From: CAIWMF01 sp964402065
GTDB taxonomy: Bacteria > Verrucomicrobiota > Verrucomicrobiia > Chthoniobacterales > UBA6821
Assembly (NCBI GenBank): GCA_964402065.1
Contig: CAYOAN010000003.1
Span: 62,001 to 126,000, forward strand
Direction of reading: 5' to 3'
Length of the DNA: 64,000 nt
Position 1 is the stretch's first letter. Each line of letters starts with the position of its first letter. Positions 53,653 to 60,512 of this stretch are shown here, piece after piece. The position numbers and the translations under genes are program-made. The notes under the pieces are model-generated. The model did no database searches. It saw nothing but the letters and a program-made list of their open reading frames with translations, and was not told the DNA's origin.

Positions 53653-54261
53653 ATGAATCTTCTTCTCAAAAATGCTTCTTTTGCAGCCATTGATTTTGAA
53701 TCAAGCGGTGAAATGGCAGGAGAAGCCGGCGTCCCGATTCAAATTGGCATTGCTGAAATGAAATCACTTCAATTGGATCCAGACTCTTTTTTTTCTTCCT
53801 ATTTAAAAACGAATTCCTCGATCACAAAAGTTGCAAAAAAAATTCACGGCATTACCTCCACTCACTTACAAGATGCTCCTTCACTGCTTGAGCTCTGGCC
53901 TGAATTACGCCAGCGGTTGCAAGGACGTTTGCTCGTCGCTCACGGACATGGAACGGAGAGGCGCTTTCTAAGAGCTTTCCCGATGCATGGCTTTGGTCCC
54001 TGGATTGACACCCTGACATTGAGCCGTCAATTTTTTCCGGGATTACCTTCTTATGCTCTTGCTGAGGTGATGGCTCATTGCAAGCTCACTGAAAAACTTT
54101 TTTCGTTATATCCCACTTTCAAATGGCATGAAGCTCTTTCTGATGCTCTCGCGTCACTATTACTTTTGTTGCACTTAATCCAAACAGCCAATCTCACTGA
54201 TTATCCTGTTTCTTTGTTAACTTCTGGAACCATCTCTTCCACTACGAGCGTTACCTTCTGA
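53653..54261 (+). CDS. DnaQ-like 3'-5' exonuclease (DEDDh family)
   Basis: The 202-residue protein has the Exo I motif AAIDFESSG (Asp and Glu), Exo II LVAHGHGTERRFLR, where the usual Asp appears replaced by Glu, and Exo III HEALSDALASL with the catalytic His and Asp. It resembles the proofreading exonuclease of DNA polymerase III, but as a stand-alone protein. The 3' Ser/Thr-rich tail (SGTISSTTSVTF) is unusual. It could act in repair or RNA processing. It lies 57 bases after the DAHP synthase gene on the same strand. Confidence 0.75.
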   Translation: MNLLLKNASFAAIDFESSGEMAGEAGVPIQIGIAEMKSLQLDPDSFFSSYLKTNSSITKVAKKIHGITSTHLQDAPSLLELWPELRQRLQGRLLVAHGHGTERRFLRAFPMHGFGPWIDTLTLSRQFFPGLPSYALAEVMAHCKLTEKLFSLYPTFKWHEALSDALASLLLLLHLIQTANLTDYPVSLLTSGTISSTTSVTF

Positions 54262-54466
54262 CAACGTGAATGATGACAACGCCATCAGACGCCAATAAGA
54301 ACAAGCCCTATCGTCCAGCTAATGAGGGAAGATGGTATGAGAGAATTGTTTTCTTGCTGTGAAGAAAGTTGAAAGAGTGAAAGATGTTGAAATCACTCAC
54401 GTTTTAGTTCTTTGCCTCTTCACCAAAACTAACCTACAACACAAGCAGCGTTTTCTTTTTATAATT

Positions 54467-54504
54467 TTACCTGTAGCTTGCAGTCCATAACCTGTAGTCT
54501 TAAC
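54467..54504 (+). repeat. Heptamer-like repeat (TGTARCY type) before the GT2-like gene
   Basis: ACCTGTAGCTTGCAGTC, CATAACCTGTAGTC: imperfect seven-base units similar to those before hisS and tsf. It ends about nine bases before the ATG at 54513. Possibly part of a leader element. Confidence 0.4.
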
Positions 54505-54512
54505 AGCTTCAT

Positions 54513-55322
54513 ATGACTCCTTCTGCTTTTTCCATCATCATTCCTCACAATGGCAACGTCACTGAAGATGATCCGTTGTTACCGACACTTGCTTCTATCG
54601 TTGATCAGGAAGGGGTGCGCATTGAACTCTTGATTCAACATGGAGGAGGCCTTTCTGGACTTTGGGGAAAATTATCACGTGCATTAAATCTTTCTGCAAA
54701 AAAAGATCAAGTAACGTTGCGAGTCATTGAAGAACCGATCTCTTCCACTGAGGAAACCCTTGCCTCAGGAGTGAAACGGGCCACTGGAACATGGATTGGT
54801 TTTTTACAACCAGGTGAACAATATTTGCCAGGAGCTTTATCAGCCATTAACACAGCCTTACAAAGCAACGATGAAGCCGATCTCTTGCTCACTGGTTCCG
54901 TAACATTGATTGCTAACAAACCCGTTGTGGCACCAGCTACGCTTCCAACTTCCAACTATCTCACCAGCGTGCAAGCTTCATTGCCGCATCATTCTTTCTT
55001 TTGTCGAGCCTCTCTCTTCGAAGAACCTTTTATGCTGAAACCTGAATATCAGCATCAGATGATCACAGAATGGTTACTCCGTTTGTTGCATACTGGAAAA
55101 AAAATTAAAGCCCTTCCGATGCTCGCCACTGTTACTACTCACGAAGAAAAAAAGAATGCGTCGTTGTTACCAAAGGCTACGGGCATGACGGCATTTTTGA
55201 AACCTTGGCATCAATGGCGCCATCAAGGAGCGATGCGTCAGGCACAGAAGCACATTACACTTCCTTCTTCCATTTCTATTTACCAAAAAAGCTCACTTCT
55301 TCAGCGAGCAAGCCTCTCTTAG
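54513..55322 (+). CDS. GT2-like glycosyltransferase
   Basis: The 269-residue protein starts like a GT-A glycosyltransferase: FSIIIPHNGNVTEDDPLLPTLASIVDQEG, IELLIQHGGG, then GVKRATGTWIGFLQPGEQYLPGAL, where the usual DxD would stand; the acidic motif reads QPGEQ, so the metal-binding site may be altered. The rest is less conserved. It probably makes surface glycan, but could be inactive. The 3' end overlaps the convergent MBL-like gene by 30 bases. Confidence 0.65.
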   Translation: MTPSAFSIIIPHNGNVTEDDPLLPTLASIVDQEGVRIELLIQHGGGLSGLWGKLSRALNLSAKKDQVTLRVIEEPISSTEETLASGVKRATGTWIGFLQPGEQYLPGALSAINTALQSNDEADLLLTGSVTLIANKPVVAPATLPTSNYLTSVQASLPHHSFFCRASLFEEPFMLKPEYQHQMITEWLLRLLHTGKKIKALPMLATVTTHEEKKNASLLPKATGMTAFLKPWHQWRHQGAMRQAQKHITLPSSISIYQKSSLLQRASLS

Positions 55323-55910
55323 CCGCGTTGTAGCGTGACGTGTCATCGGCAATCCATGCGCCGTCACAAGAATACTCGGAGCAAATTCTTTCAGGCAACT
55401 TAATGACTTCGCTATGAGTCGATGATTTGTACAATACTTTTTGGGAAGTACGAGAAGTTCTTCCTCTTGAGCGTTCGTGATTGCATCGCCTAAGATTAAA
55501 ATTTTTCCCTTTGCACTCCAAAACGCCGTCTCACCAGGGCCAAAGCCAGGAAGAGCTATGGACCCTAACCCCATCACCTCATCTCCTGGTTCATAAAAGT
55601 GAGTGGCAATAATCTCTTCACCTGCACCGACTGGAGCATAAATCGGCAACCTTAATTGCGTCGCTAACTCTATACTCCAACGTTGATGATTTCCACTTGT
55701 TAAAAGAATACCAGCCGCTGACGCTCTTGCCTCTGCCAATAAAGCTACAAGAGGCTCTGGAGCCAATGCCAACGGATCAATAAAAAGCAGACCAGCTGAT
55801 GTAACGATTGCTGAACAAGAACATTCATACTTCACCTCTGCATCATATCCGCTCCAAAAAAACAATAGAGGCTCCGTGGCAACGAGAGAATATTCTTGAA
55901 TGGGTTTCAT
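55293..55910 (-). CDS. Metallo-beta-lactamase-fold-like protein
   Basis: The protein (about 205 residues from the ATG at 55908-55910) has SAIVTSAGLLFIDPLAL, GILLTSGNHQRWSIELA, GSIALPGFGPGETAFWSAKGKILILGDAI and ILVTAHGLPM. These follow the MBL-fold order, but the metal motif HxHxDH is reduced to NHQRWS, so the enzyme may bind one metal or none. The substrate is unknown. A longer in-frame reading to 56036 overlaps polX and is unlikely. The 5' end lies 17 bases after the polX stop, so the two are probably cotranscribed. Confidence 0.6.
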   Translation of the reverse strand: MKPIQEYSLVATEPLLFFWSGYDAEVKYECSCSAIVTSAGLLFIDPLALAPEPLVALLAEARASAAGILLTSGNHQRWSIELATQLRLPIYAPVGAGEEIIATHFYEPGDEVMGLGSIALPGFGPGETAFWSAKGKILILGDAITNAQEEELLVLPKKYCTNHRLIAKSLSCLKEFAPSILVTAHGLPMTRHATTRLREACSLKK

Positions 55911-55927
55911 TGATTGATTCAACAATT

Positions 55928-57676
55928 TCAGGCCTTGTTTCGGCGTTTTATTTCGAGCATCGGCACAACTTGTTCTAACGACCGCGTGTTGATGACCTCT
56001 TCTTTTGTTAACCATCCCTTGCGAGCCAGAAGACAACCAAACTTAAGGTTTTGTAATCCCTGCGTTGAATGAGCGTCAGGATTGATCGCACACTTCACTC
56101 CTTTTTCTTTGGCGAGTGACCACCAACGCCAATCCATATCAAGTCGATAAGGGCTTGCATTAAGCTCAATAATGGTTCCAGTCGCTGCCGCAGCTTCAAT
56201 CACAGCTGGAATGTTTACAGGATAAGGATCACGCGAAAAAAAGCGCCGCCCCGTGAGATGTCCCAACATCGTCACATAGGGATTTTCAATCGCACGAATG
56301 ATCCGATCAGTCATTGCTGTTTCACTCAATCCGAAAGAAGAATGTACGGAGGCAACAACGTAATCAAGTGAAGCCAAAACTTCATCCGAAAAATCGAGTG
56401 TGCCATCTTTTAAAATGTCACATTCTATTCCTGAAAAAATTCGAAAAGGAAAAATTTCTTGATTGAGTTGTTGAATTTCGTGTCGTTGTTGCAACAGCCG
56501 CTCTTCAGAAAGTCCATTTGCTTGATAAGAACTTTTGCTATGATCTGCAATGCCCAAGTAGTCAAGGCCCAGCTCCTGAGCTGCTTGAGCCATTTCTCTT
56601 AGTGTATTTTTTCCATCACTCGCTGTTGTGTGGCAGTGAAAAGTTCCTCTAAGTTCCGTCCACTCTAAAAGCTTTGGCAGGCTCTTGCTTTCTGCGGCAG
56701 CAATTTCTCCACGATCTTCACGCAGCTCTGGTGGAATATAGTCTAAATCCAATGATGCATAGAGCTCCTTTTCATCATGGATAAGAGGCGGCTCTGCCGA
56801 TCCTGGCTGCACTGTGTAACGATATTCATTGAGTGACCACCCTCGTTCCAGAGCACGATTACGCAATCGAATGTTATGCTCTTTACTTCCGCTAAAATAA
56901 ATCAAAGCAAAAGGAAATTCCTCTGGCTTCACCACTCGGAGATCGCATTGCAATCCACCCTCCAGCCGTACACTTGATTTAGTGGAGCCGCGCGACAAGA
57001 TTTCTCTGACTAAAGGATGCGCTACAAAAAATGCTAAAACAGCTTCTGGATTTTTTGAAGAGACGAGCAAATCCAAGTCTCCTAAGACTTCTTTGCAACG
57101 ACGAAAACTGCCAGCAACTTGACATTGTCCTACATCAGGCTGACTGCGCAAGTCCTCTAAGAGCTGCTCTGCAAGCGGCATAACTTGGTCAATTCGAAAA
57201 AGGCCAACATGTTCCTGATAAAAAGCAATCGCTTTTAAAATATTGATCGCCGATTTTTCACCAAAGCCAGCAAGTCGAGCAACCTTTCCTGATTCGCATG
57301 CTACTTGAAGATCAGCAATCGAATTAACTCCCAATGATTCGTATAGGATTTTAATTTTTTTGGCTCCGAGTCCTTGTAATTCAAATAATTCAAAAAGCGT
57401 TGCAGGAAATGAAGCCACAAGCTCCTCGTAGTAGCGAAGATGTCCCGTTACTACTAATTCACTTACTTTTTCTTCGATAGCTTTTCCAATCCCCTCTACT
57501 TTTCCTAATCGTTCTTCATCTATTAAGCGCTCAAGCGGCTCTGAAAGCGTCTCCAAAGCTCGTGCACCTCGTTGATATGCTCTGATTTTAAAAGGATTTT
57601 CTCCACGCAATTCTAAAAGTTGCGCAAGATGATCGAGTATTTTAACAATCTCTTCTACTGATAATTTAGATTTCAT
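55928..57676 (-). CDS. polX: Family X DNA polymerase with PHP domain
   Basis: The 582-residue protein has the Pol X layout. N-terminal helix-hairpin-helix motifs show in LFELQGLGAKKIKILYESLG and ARLAGFGEKSAINILKAI. The nucleotidyltransferase motif is VAGSFRRCKEVLGDLDLLVSS with the catalytic GDLD Asp residues, followed by the fingers and thumb. The C-terminal PHP domain has FHCHTTASDGKNTLREM and LGIADHSKSS. Bacterial PolX fills gaps in base excision repair; the PHP domain often has 3'-5' exonuclease or phosphodiesterase activity. The ATG at 57676 gives a normal start. A longer TTG start at 57712 lies in repeat B2. Confidence 0.95.
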   Translation of the reverse strand: MKSKLSVEEIVKILDHLAQLLELRGENPFKIRAYQRGARALETLSEPLERLIDEERLGKVEGIGKAIEEKVSELVVTGHLRYYEELVASFPATLFELFELQGLGAKKIKILYESLGVNSIADLQVACESGKVARLAGFGEKSAINILKAIAFYQEHVGLFRIDQVMPLAEQLLEDLRSQPDVGQCQVAGSFRRCKEVLGDLDLLVSSKNPEAVLAFFVAHPLVREILSRGSTKSSVRLEGGLQCDLRVVKPEEFPFALIYFSGSKEHNIRLRNRALERGWSLNEYRYTVQPGSAEPPLIHDEKELYASLDLDYIPPELREDRGEIAAAESKSLPKLLEWTELRGTFHCHTTASDGKNTLREMAQAAQELGLDYLGIADHSKSSYQANGLSEERLLQQRHEIQQLNQEIFPFRIFSGIECDILKDGTLDFSDEVLASLDYVVASVHSSFGLSETAMTDRIIRAIENPYVTMLGHLTGRRFFSRDPYPVNIPAVIEAAAATGTIIELNASPYRLDMDWRWWSLAKEKGVKCAINPDAHSTQGLQNLKFGCLLARKGWLTKEEVINTRSLEQVVPMLEIKRRNKA

Positions 57677-57703
57677 GAAACTTAAAAGAGTTAGAATTCT
57701 TTT

Positions 57704-57870
57704 TATAGTCAAATTACTTAGAAATTACAGAAAAGAACGGAGAGATTTTTAGAAAAGGCAAGGCGGAAGACTGAGCGCTATCTCAACGATAACGCGATGG
57801 GATCAGAACGCTGCTTGTTCCTAACTAAGACCAAGCCCCTTTATTGTCACTTCTAAGTAATTTGACTATA
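57704..57870. repeat. Family B dispersed repeat, copy B2
   Basis: The element is 167 bases, exactly the length of B1, with TATAGTCAAATTACTTAGA on the left and its reverse complement on the right. The interior (GAAAAGAACGGAGAGATTTT, AAAAGGCAAGGCGGAAGACT, GAGCGCTATCTCAACGATAA, CAGAACGCTGCTTGTTCC) is close to B1. It starts 27 bases before the polX start and is followed by family D copy D2. Together these fill the 309-base polX-TM2 gap. Confidence 0.92.
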
Positions 57871-57879
57871 AGCTAATCC

Positions 57880-57988
57880 AGATGAGGAAAATCAAGCGCG
57901 ACCGCAAAGCAGCTGAGTAATATGAAACTCGATGTGGTAAGCGAGCAACGACGAAATACGGAGCTCCTTGCTCCAGTAGTAGTATTTA
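57880..57988. repeat. Family D repeat, copy D2, at the 3' end of the TM2-like gene
   Basis: On the minus strand TAAATACTACTACTGGAGC begins at the stop codon of the small membrane protein gene. GTTGCTCGCTTACCACATCG, CTCAGCTGCTTTGCGGTCGC and CGCTTGATTTTCCTCATC follow. D1 beside pnp has the same blocks in the same order. B2 adjoins it on the other side. Confidence 0.65.
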
Positions 57989-58204
57989 AAATGAATTTGG
58001 ATGCCAAGTAGCTGCATCAATACACGCCCAAATGTGAATCAACCATCCCATCGTTCCAAAAGAAATGAACCAAACAATCCCTGCTCCGATAAAAAATAAA
58101 AATGCTGCTAATAAACGCCCCTGCAACAGTTGTCCCAAGCCGGGAAAAAGAAAACTAGCGAGTGCCGCGATAACATTTCCTGCAGATCCTTGCGATGTAT
58201 TCAT
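57986..58204 (-). CDS. Small TM2-like membrane protein
   Basis: The 72-residue protein resembles short bacterial TM2-type membrane proteins: FLFPGLGQLLQGRLLAAFLFFIGAGIVWFI, a Pro-Gly-Leu-Gly turn, then IHIWACIDAATWHPNSF. It has two hydrophobic segments. The function is unknown; some have a helper role for other membrane proteins. It is preceded by AT-rich DNA without a Shine-Dalgarno sequence, and its stop lies in repeat D2. Confidence 0.7.
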   Translation of the reverse strand: MNTSQGSAGNVIAALASFLFPGLGQLLQGRLLAAFLFFIGAGIVWFISFGTMGWLIHIWACIDAATWHPNSF

Positions 58205-58421
58205 GTCAGGATTCTTGCCTTGAAAGCATCATTTTGAAAAGAATTTTTATTTTATCTTGAGGTCAGAAATAAGGAGAGAAAAGGAAAGCATGTTTTCAAA
58301 AAAACAATTTTTATGATCACTACCCCTTCGTTCTTTACTCTTTACTCATTCCTACGACCAGATATTTTCTAAACCCCAAGCCTGCATCTCAAAAAAACTA
58401 TCGCTTTCAAACGTTCTCATT

Positions 58422-59054
58422 ATGGACCTTAATCTTACTCCAGCCCATCTTCACTTAGCCCTCAATCACATTCCCATCATAGGCATTGCCTTTGCTTCTC
58501 TTCCAATCGTGATTGGTATTTTAGCTCAATCTCGAACAACCATTGCCGCAGGGCTTCTCGCAACATTGCTTTGTGCTGGCATGATGCCAACGATCATGCA
58601 AACGGGAAAAGAAGCAGCACACAGTTTTAAAGAAGGAAAAACGCTTCCTCCTCTTGATGATGCTGGAAAAATTGCGCTTCACATGCATGATAGTCGCGCC
58701 GACAAAACGGGTCCTGTTGTTTATGCCTGCGCTATTCTTGCTTTGTTTGCTCTTCTTGCTTTAGTCAAATTTCCCCATGCAGCACTCTGGCTCAGTTCGG
58801 CTGTTTTATTAGGAAATATCATTTCTATTTCTCTTGGGATCTGGACAGCTGAAGCGGGTGGTCGCATCAGACACCTTGAATTTCGCCCTGCTACGCCTTG
58901 GGATAATCCACCAGCACCTACTCAGAATGTGACCCCCGTTGGAACCCCCACAGAAATAAGTCTCCCTGTAACTACACCCGCTGTACTGAAAACGGCTTCA
59001 ACCTCTGCTCCGGCAGCGTCAGCTCCAACGCCTTCTCCAACAGCAACGCCATAA
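58422..59054 (+). CDS. Membrane protein of unknown function with Pro/Thr-rich tail
   Basis: The 210-residue protein has about four hydrophobic segments: HIPIIGIAFASLPIVIGILA, TIAAGLLATLLCAGMMPTIM, VYACAILALFALLALVKF and LWLSSAVLLGNIISISLGIW. Three His lie early (AHLHLALNH), as in membrane heme or DUF2231-like proteins; whether it binds heme is unknown. The last 50 residues are Pro/Thr/Ala-rich and probably extend outside the membrane. It stands alone on the plus strand. Confidence 0.65.
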   Translation: MDLNLTPAHLHLALNHIPIIGIAFASLPIVIGILAQSRTTIAAGLLATLLCAGMMPTIMQTGKEAAHSFKEGKTLPPLDDAGKIALHMHDSRADKTGPVVYACAILALFALLALVKFPHAALWLSSAVLLGNIISISLGIWTAEAGGRIRHLEFRPATPWDNPPAPTQNVTPVGTPTEISLPVTTPAVLKTASTSAPAASAPTPSPTATP

Positions 59055-59085
59055 AAACGCTGCGGCTCATAGGGACAAATTAAGT

Positions 59086-59379
59086 TTAAGTTGCCCCTAA
59101 TTTTAAGCATGGCAGTTTCTCTTTTTGTTGCTGCTTCTTCATCTCGCGCTGCCACTTTTGGTGCTCTTTTCTCATCCTGCGCTCTATGATGCTGGGATCA
59201 CTCTTTTGATTCCAAGCTTGTTGCTCACGCTTCCATTTTTTTTGTTGTTCTTGAGATGAGCTCTGAGCCTTATTCCAACAAGGAAATTGCCATGAGGCCA
59301 TAAGAAGAGGGCTCTTAACAAAAATGAAAAAGAGCACATACCTAAAAAGGAGCCAACGAGATCTATTTTTTGTTTTCAT
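59086..59379 (-). CDS. Small secreted Lys/Gln-rich protein
   Basis: The 97-residue protein has an N-terminal export signal (LLFRYVLFFIFVKSPLLMASW) and a charged, Gln/Lys/Trp-rich helix (SSQEQQKKWKREQQAWNQK, HQKWQREMKKQQQKEKLP). I recognise no family. Its composition recalls the larger Q-rich protein 250 bases away on the same strand, so the two may be related or act together. Confidence 0.5.
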   Translation of the reverse strand: MKTKNRSRWLLFRYVLFFIFVKSPLLMASWQFPCWNKAQSSSQEQQKKWKREQQAWNQKSDPSIIERRMRKEHQKWQREMKKQQQKEKLPCLKLGAT

Positions 59380-59483
59380 AAAAAAATTGTGTCAGCTTTA
59401 AGTTTATAAACATGACATATTGAGAGCCTAGTCAGAATATTTCATCGCTCTCGCAACAAAAAGCAGCAAGCGATGTCATCGCT

Positions 59484-59647
59484 TATAGTCTATTAAATGG
59501 AAAAGGGCACGTTAGAAGCACCGACATTTTTTCTTAGGACAAGGCCGAAGATCGAGACGCTATCCAAAGATAACCTAGATATAAGAACACAGTCCTAACG
59601 AAAAAGAGCAAGCTTATGGTCTGCCTTTTTCAATTTAATACACTATA
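59484..59647. repeat. Family A dispersed repeat, copy A6
   Basis: About 164 bases: TATAGTCTATTAAATGG on the left, CAATTTAATACACTATA on the right. The interior is almost identical to A4 and A7 (TTTTTTCTTAGGACAAGGCC, GATCGAGACGCTATCCAAAG, AACACAGTCCTAACGAAAAA). Its right end provides the last codons (IVY) and the stop codon of the Q-rich protein gene. Confidence 0.92.
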
Positions 59648-60213
59648 CTTCCCCTTTGCTGCCAGCGCATCTGTTGTTGTTGCTGCAAGGCTTCGTGATT
59701 TTGCTGCATCTGCTGCTGATAACTTCCACGGCTTGCTGCATTCCAACTTCCTCGCTGATGAGCTCTGAAAGACTGACCTCCTTGCTCCTGCTGTCCTTGA
59801 TTCTCAGCCTGTCCCCGTTGCCCCTGAATCAACGAAGGTTGTCCCCATCGACTTTGTTGTTGCTGCTGTAACAATTGATGATTTTGCTGCATCTGTTGCT
59901 GATAACTTCCACGGCTTGATGCATTCCAACTTCCTCGCTGATGAGCTCTGAAAGACTGACCTCCTTGCTGCTGCTGTCCTTGATTCTCAGCCTGTCCCTG
60001 TTGCCCCTGACTCAACGAAGATTGTCCCCACCGACTTTGCTGGCGTTGCTGCAATCCCACTTGGTTTTGTCGTATCTGTGCTCCATATTGACTTTGCGTT
60101 TGGCTATTCCATCCTAAGCGTTGACGACGCTGCCGTCCCCCTCCCATTCCTTGTTGTTGTGCGTGAAGAGCAACTCCGATAATGAGCAAAAGAAAAAGAA
60201 ATTTGTTTCTCAT
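59635..60213 (-). CDS. Secreted Gln-rich repeat protein
   Basis: The 192-residue protein has a signal peptide (MRNKFLFLLLIIGVALHAQ). The mature part is extremely rich in Gln, Arg, Ser and Trp. Two tandem units of 61 residues are visible near 60-120 and 121-181, each with SRWGQ, QGQAENQGQQ, GGQSFRAHQRGSWN, SRGSYQQQMQQNH and LLQQQQQ-like runs; the DNA units (183 bases) span 59671-59853 and 59854-60036. An earlier degenerate half unit lies near 30-60. No known domain. The last residues (SIVY) and the stop come from repeat A6, and A7 lies 30 bases before the start. Confidence 0.65.
   Translation of the reverse strand: MRNKFLFLLLIIGVALHAQQQGMGGGRQRRQRLGWNSQTQSQYGAQIRQNQVGLQQRQQSRWGQSSLSQGQQGQAENQGQQQQGGQSFRAHQRGSWNASSRGSYQQQMQQNHQLLQQQQQSRWGQPSLIQGQRGQAENQGQQEQGGQSFRAHQRGSWNAASRGSYQQQMQQNHEALQQQQQMRWQQRGSIVY
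59671..60036 (-). repeat. Two tandem 183-base coding repeats in the Q-rich protein gene
   Basis: Each unit encodes 61 residues; the units are nearly identical at DNA level (for example AGGACAGCAGGAGCAAGGAG against the matching stretch with minor changes). Such repeats often expand or shrink by recombination. Confidence 0.75.
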
Positions 60214-60242
60214 AAAAGTTAAACCGCCGATGCCAAAACCAA

Positions 60243-60407
60243 TATAGTGTATTAAATTGAAAAGGGGACGTTAGAAGCGCCGACATTTTTTCTTAGGAAA
60301 AGGCCGAAGATCGAGACGCTATCCGAAGATAACCTAAGATCTGAGAACGCAGTCCTAGCGAAAAAGAGCAAGCTTATGGCCTGCCTTTTTCAATTCAATA
60401 CACTATA
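60243..60407. repeat. Family A dispersed repeat, copy A7
   Basis: About 165 bases: TATAGTGTATTAAATTG on the left, CAATTCAATACACTATA on the right. The interior matches A4: TTTTTTCTTAGGAAAAGGCC, GATCGAGACGCTATCC, GAGAACGCAGTCCTAGCG, GAGCAAGCTTATGGCC. With A6 in the same orientation it brackets the Q-rich protein gene. The 299-base gap to the helicase gene holds nothing else I can see. Confidence 0.92.
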
Positions 60408-60512
60408 CCTGCGAAAGAAGCTAAAGAGCACAAAAAATCTGATCGTCACACTTCTTGAAAAGGGGTTATAGCGCGTATGACATCGGTGGCGTTCTTTTCC
60501 CTGCAGTTTTTT

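Noticed and set aside
57677..57712. TTG start of polX at 57712
   Set aside because: Lies in the terminal inverted repeat of B2; the ATG at 57676 fits the family N terminus.
43175..60407. CRISPR array formed by family A repeats
   Set aside because: Copies are 130-165 bases, scattered over tens of kilobases and separated by genes, with no regular spacers and no cas genes.
59484..60407. Composite transposon made of A6, A7 and the Q-rich gene
   Set aside because: The flanking elements encode no transposase and similar copies occur singly elsewhere, so joint movement is unsupported.
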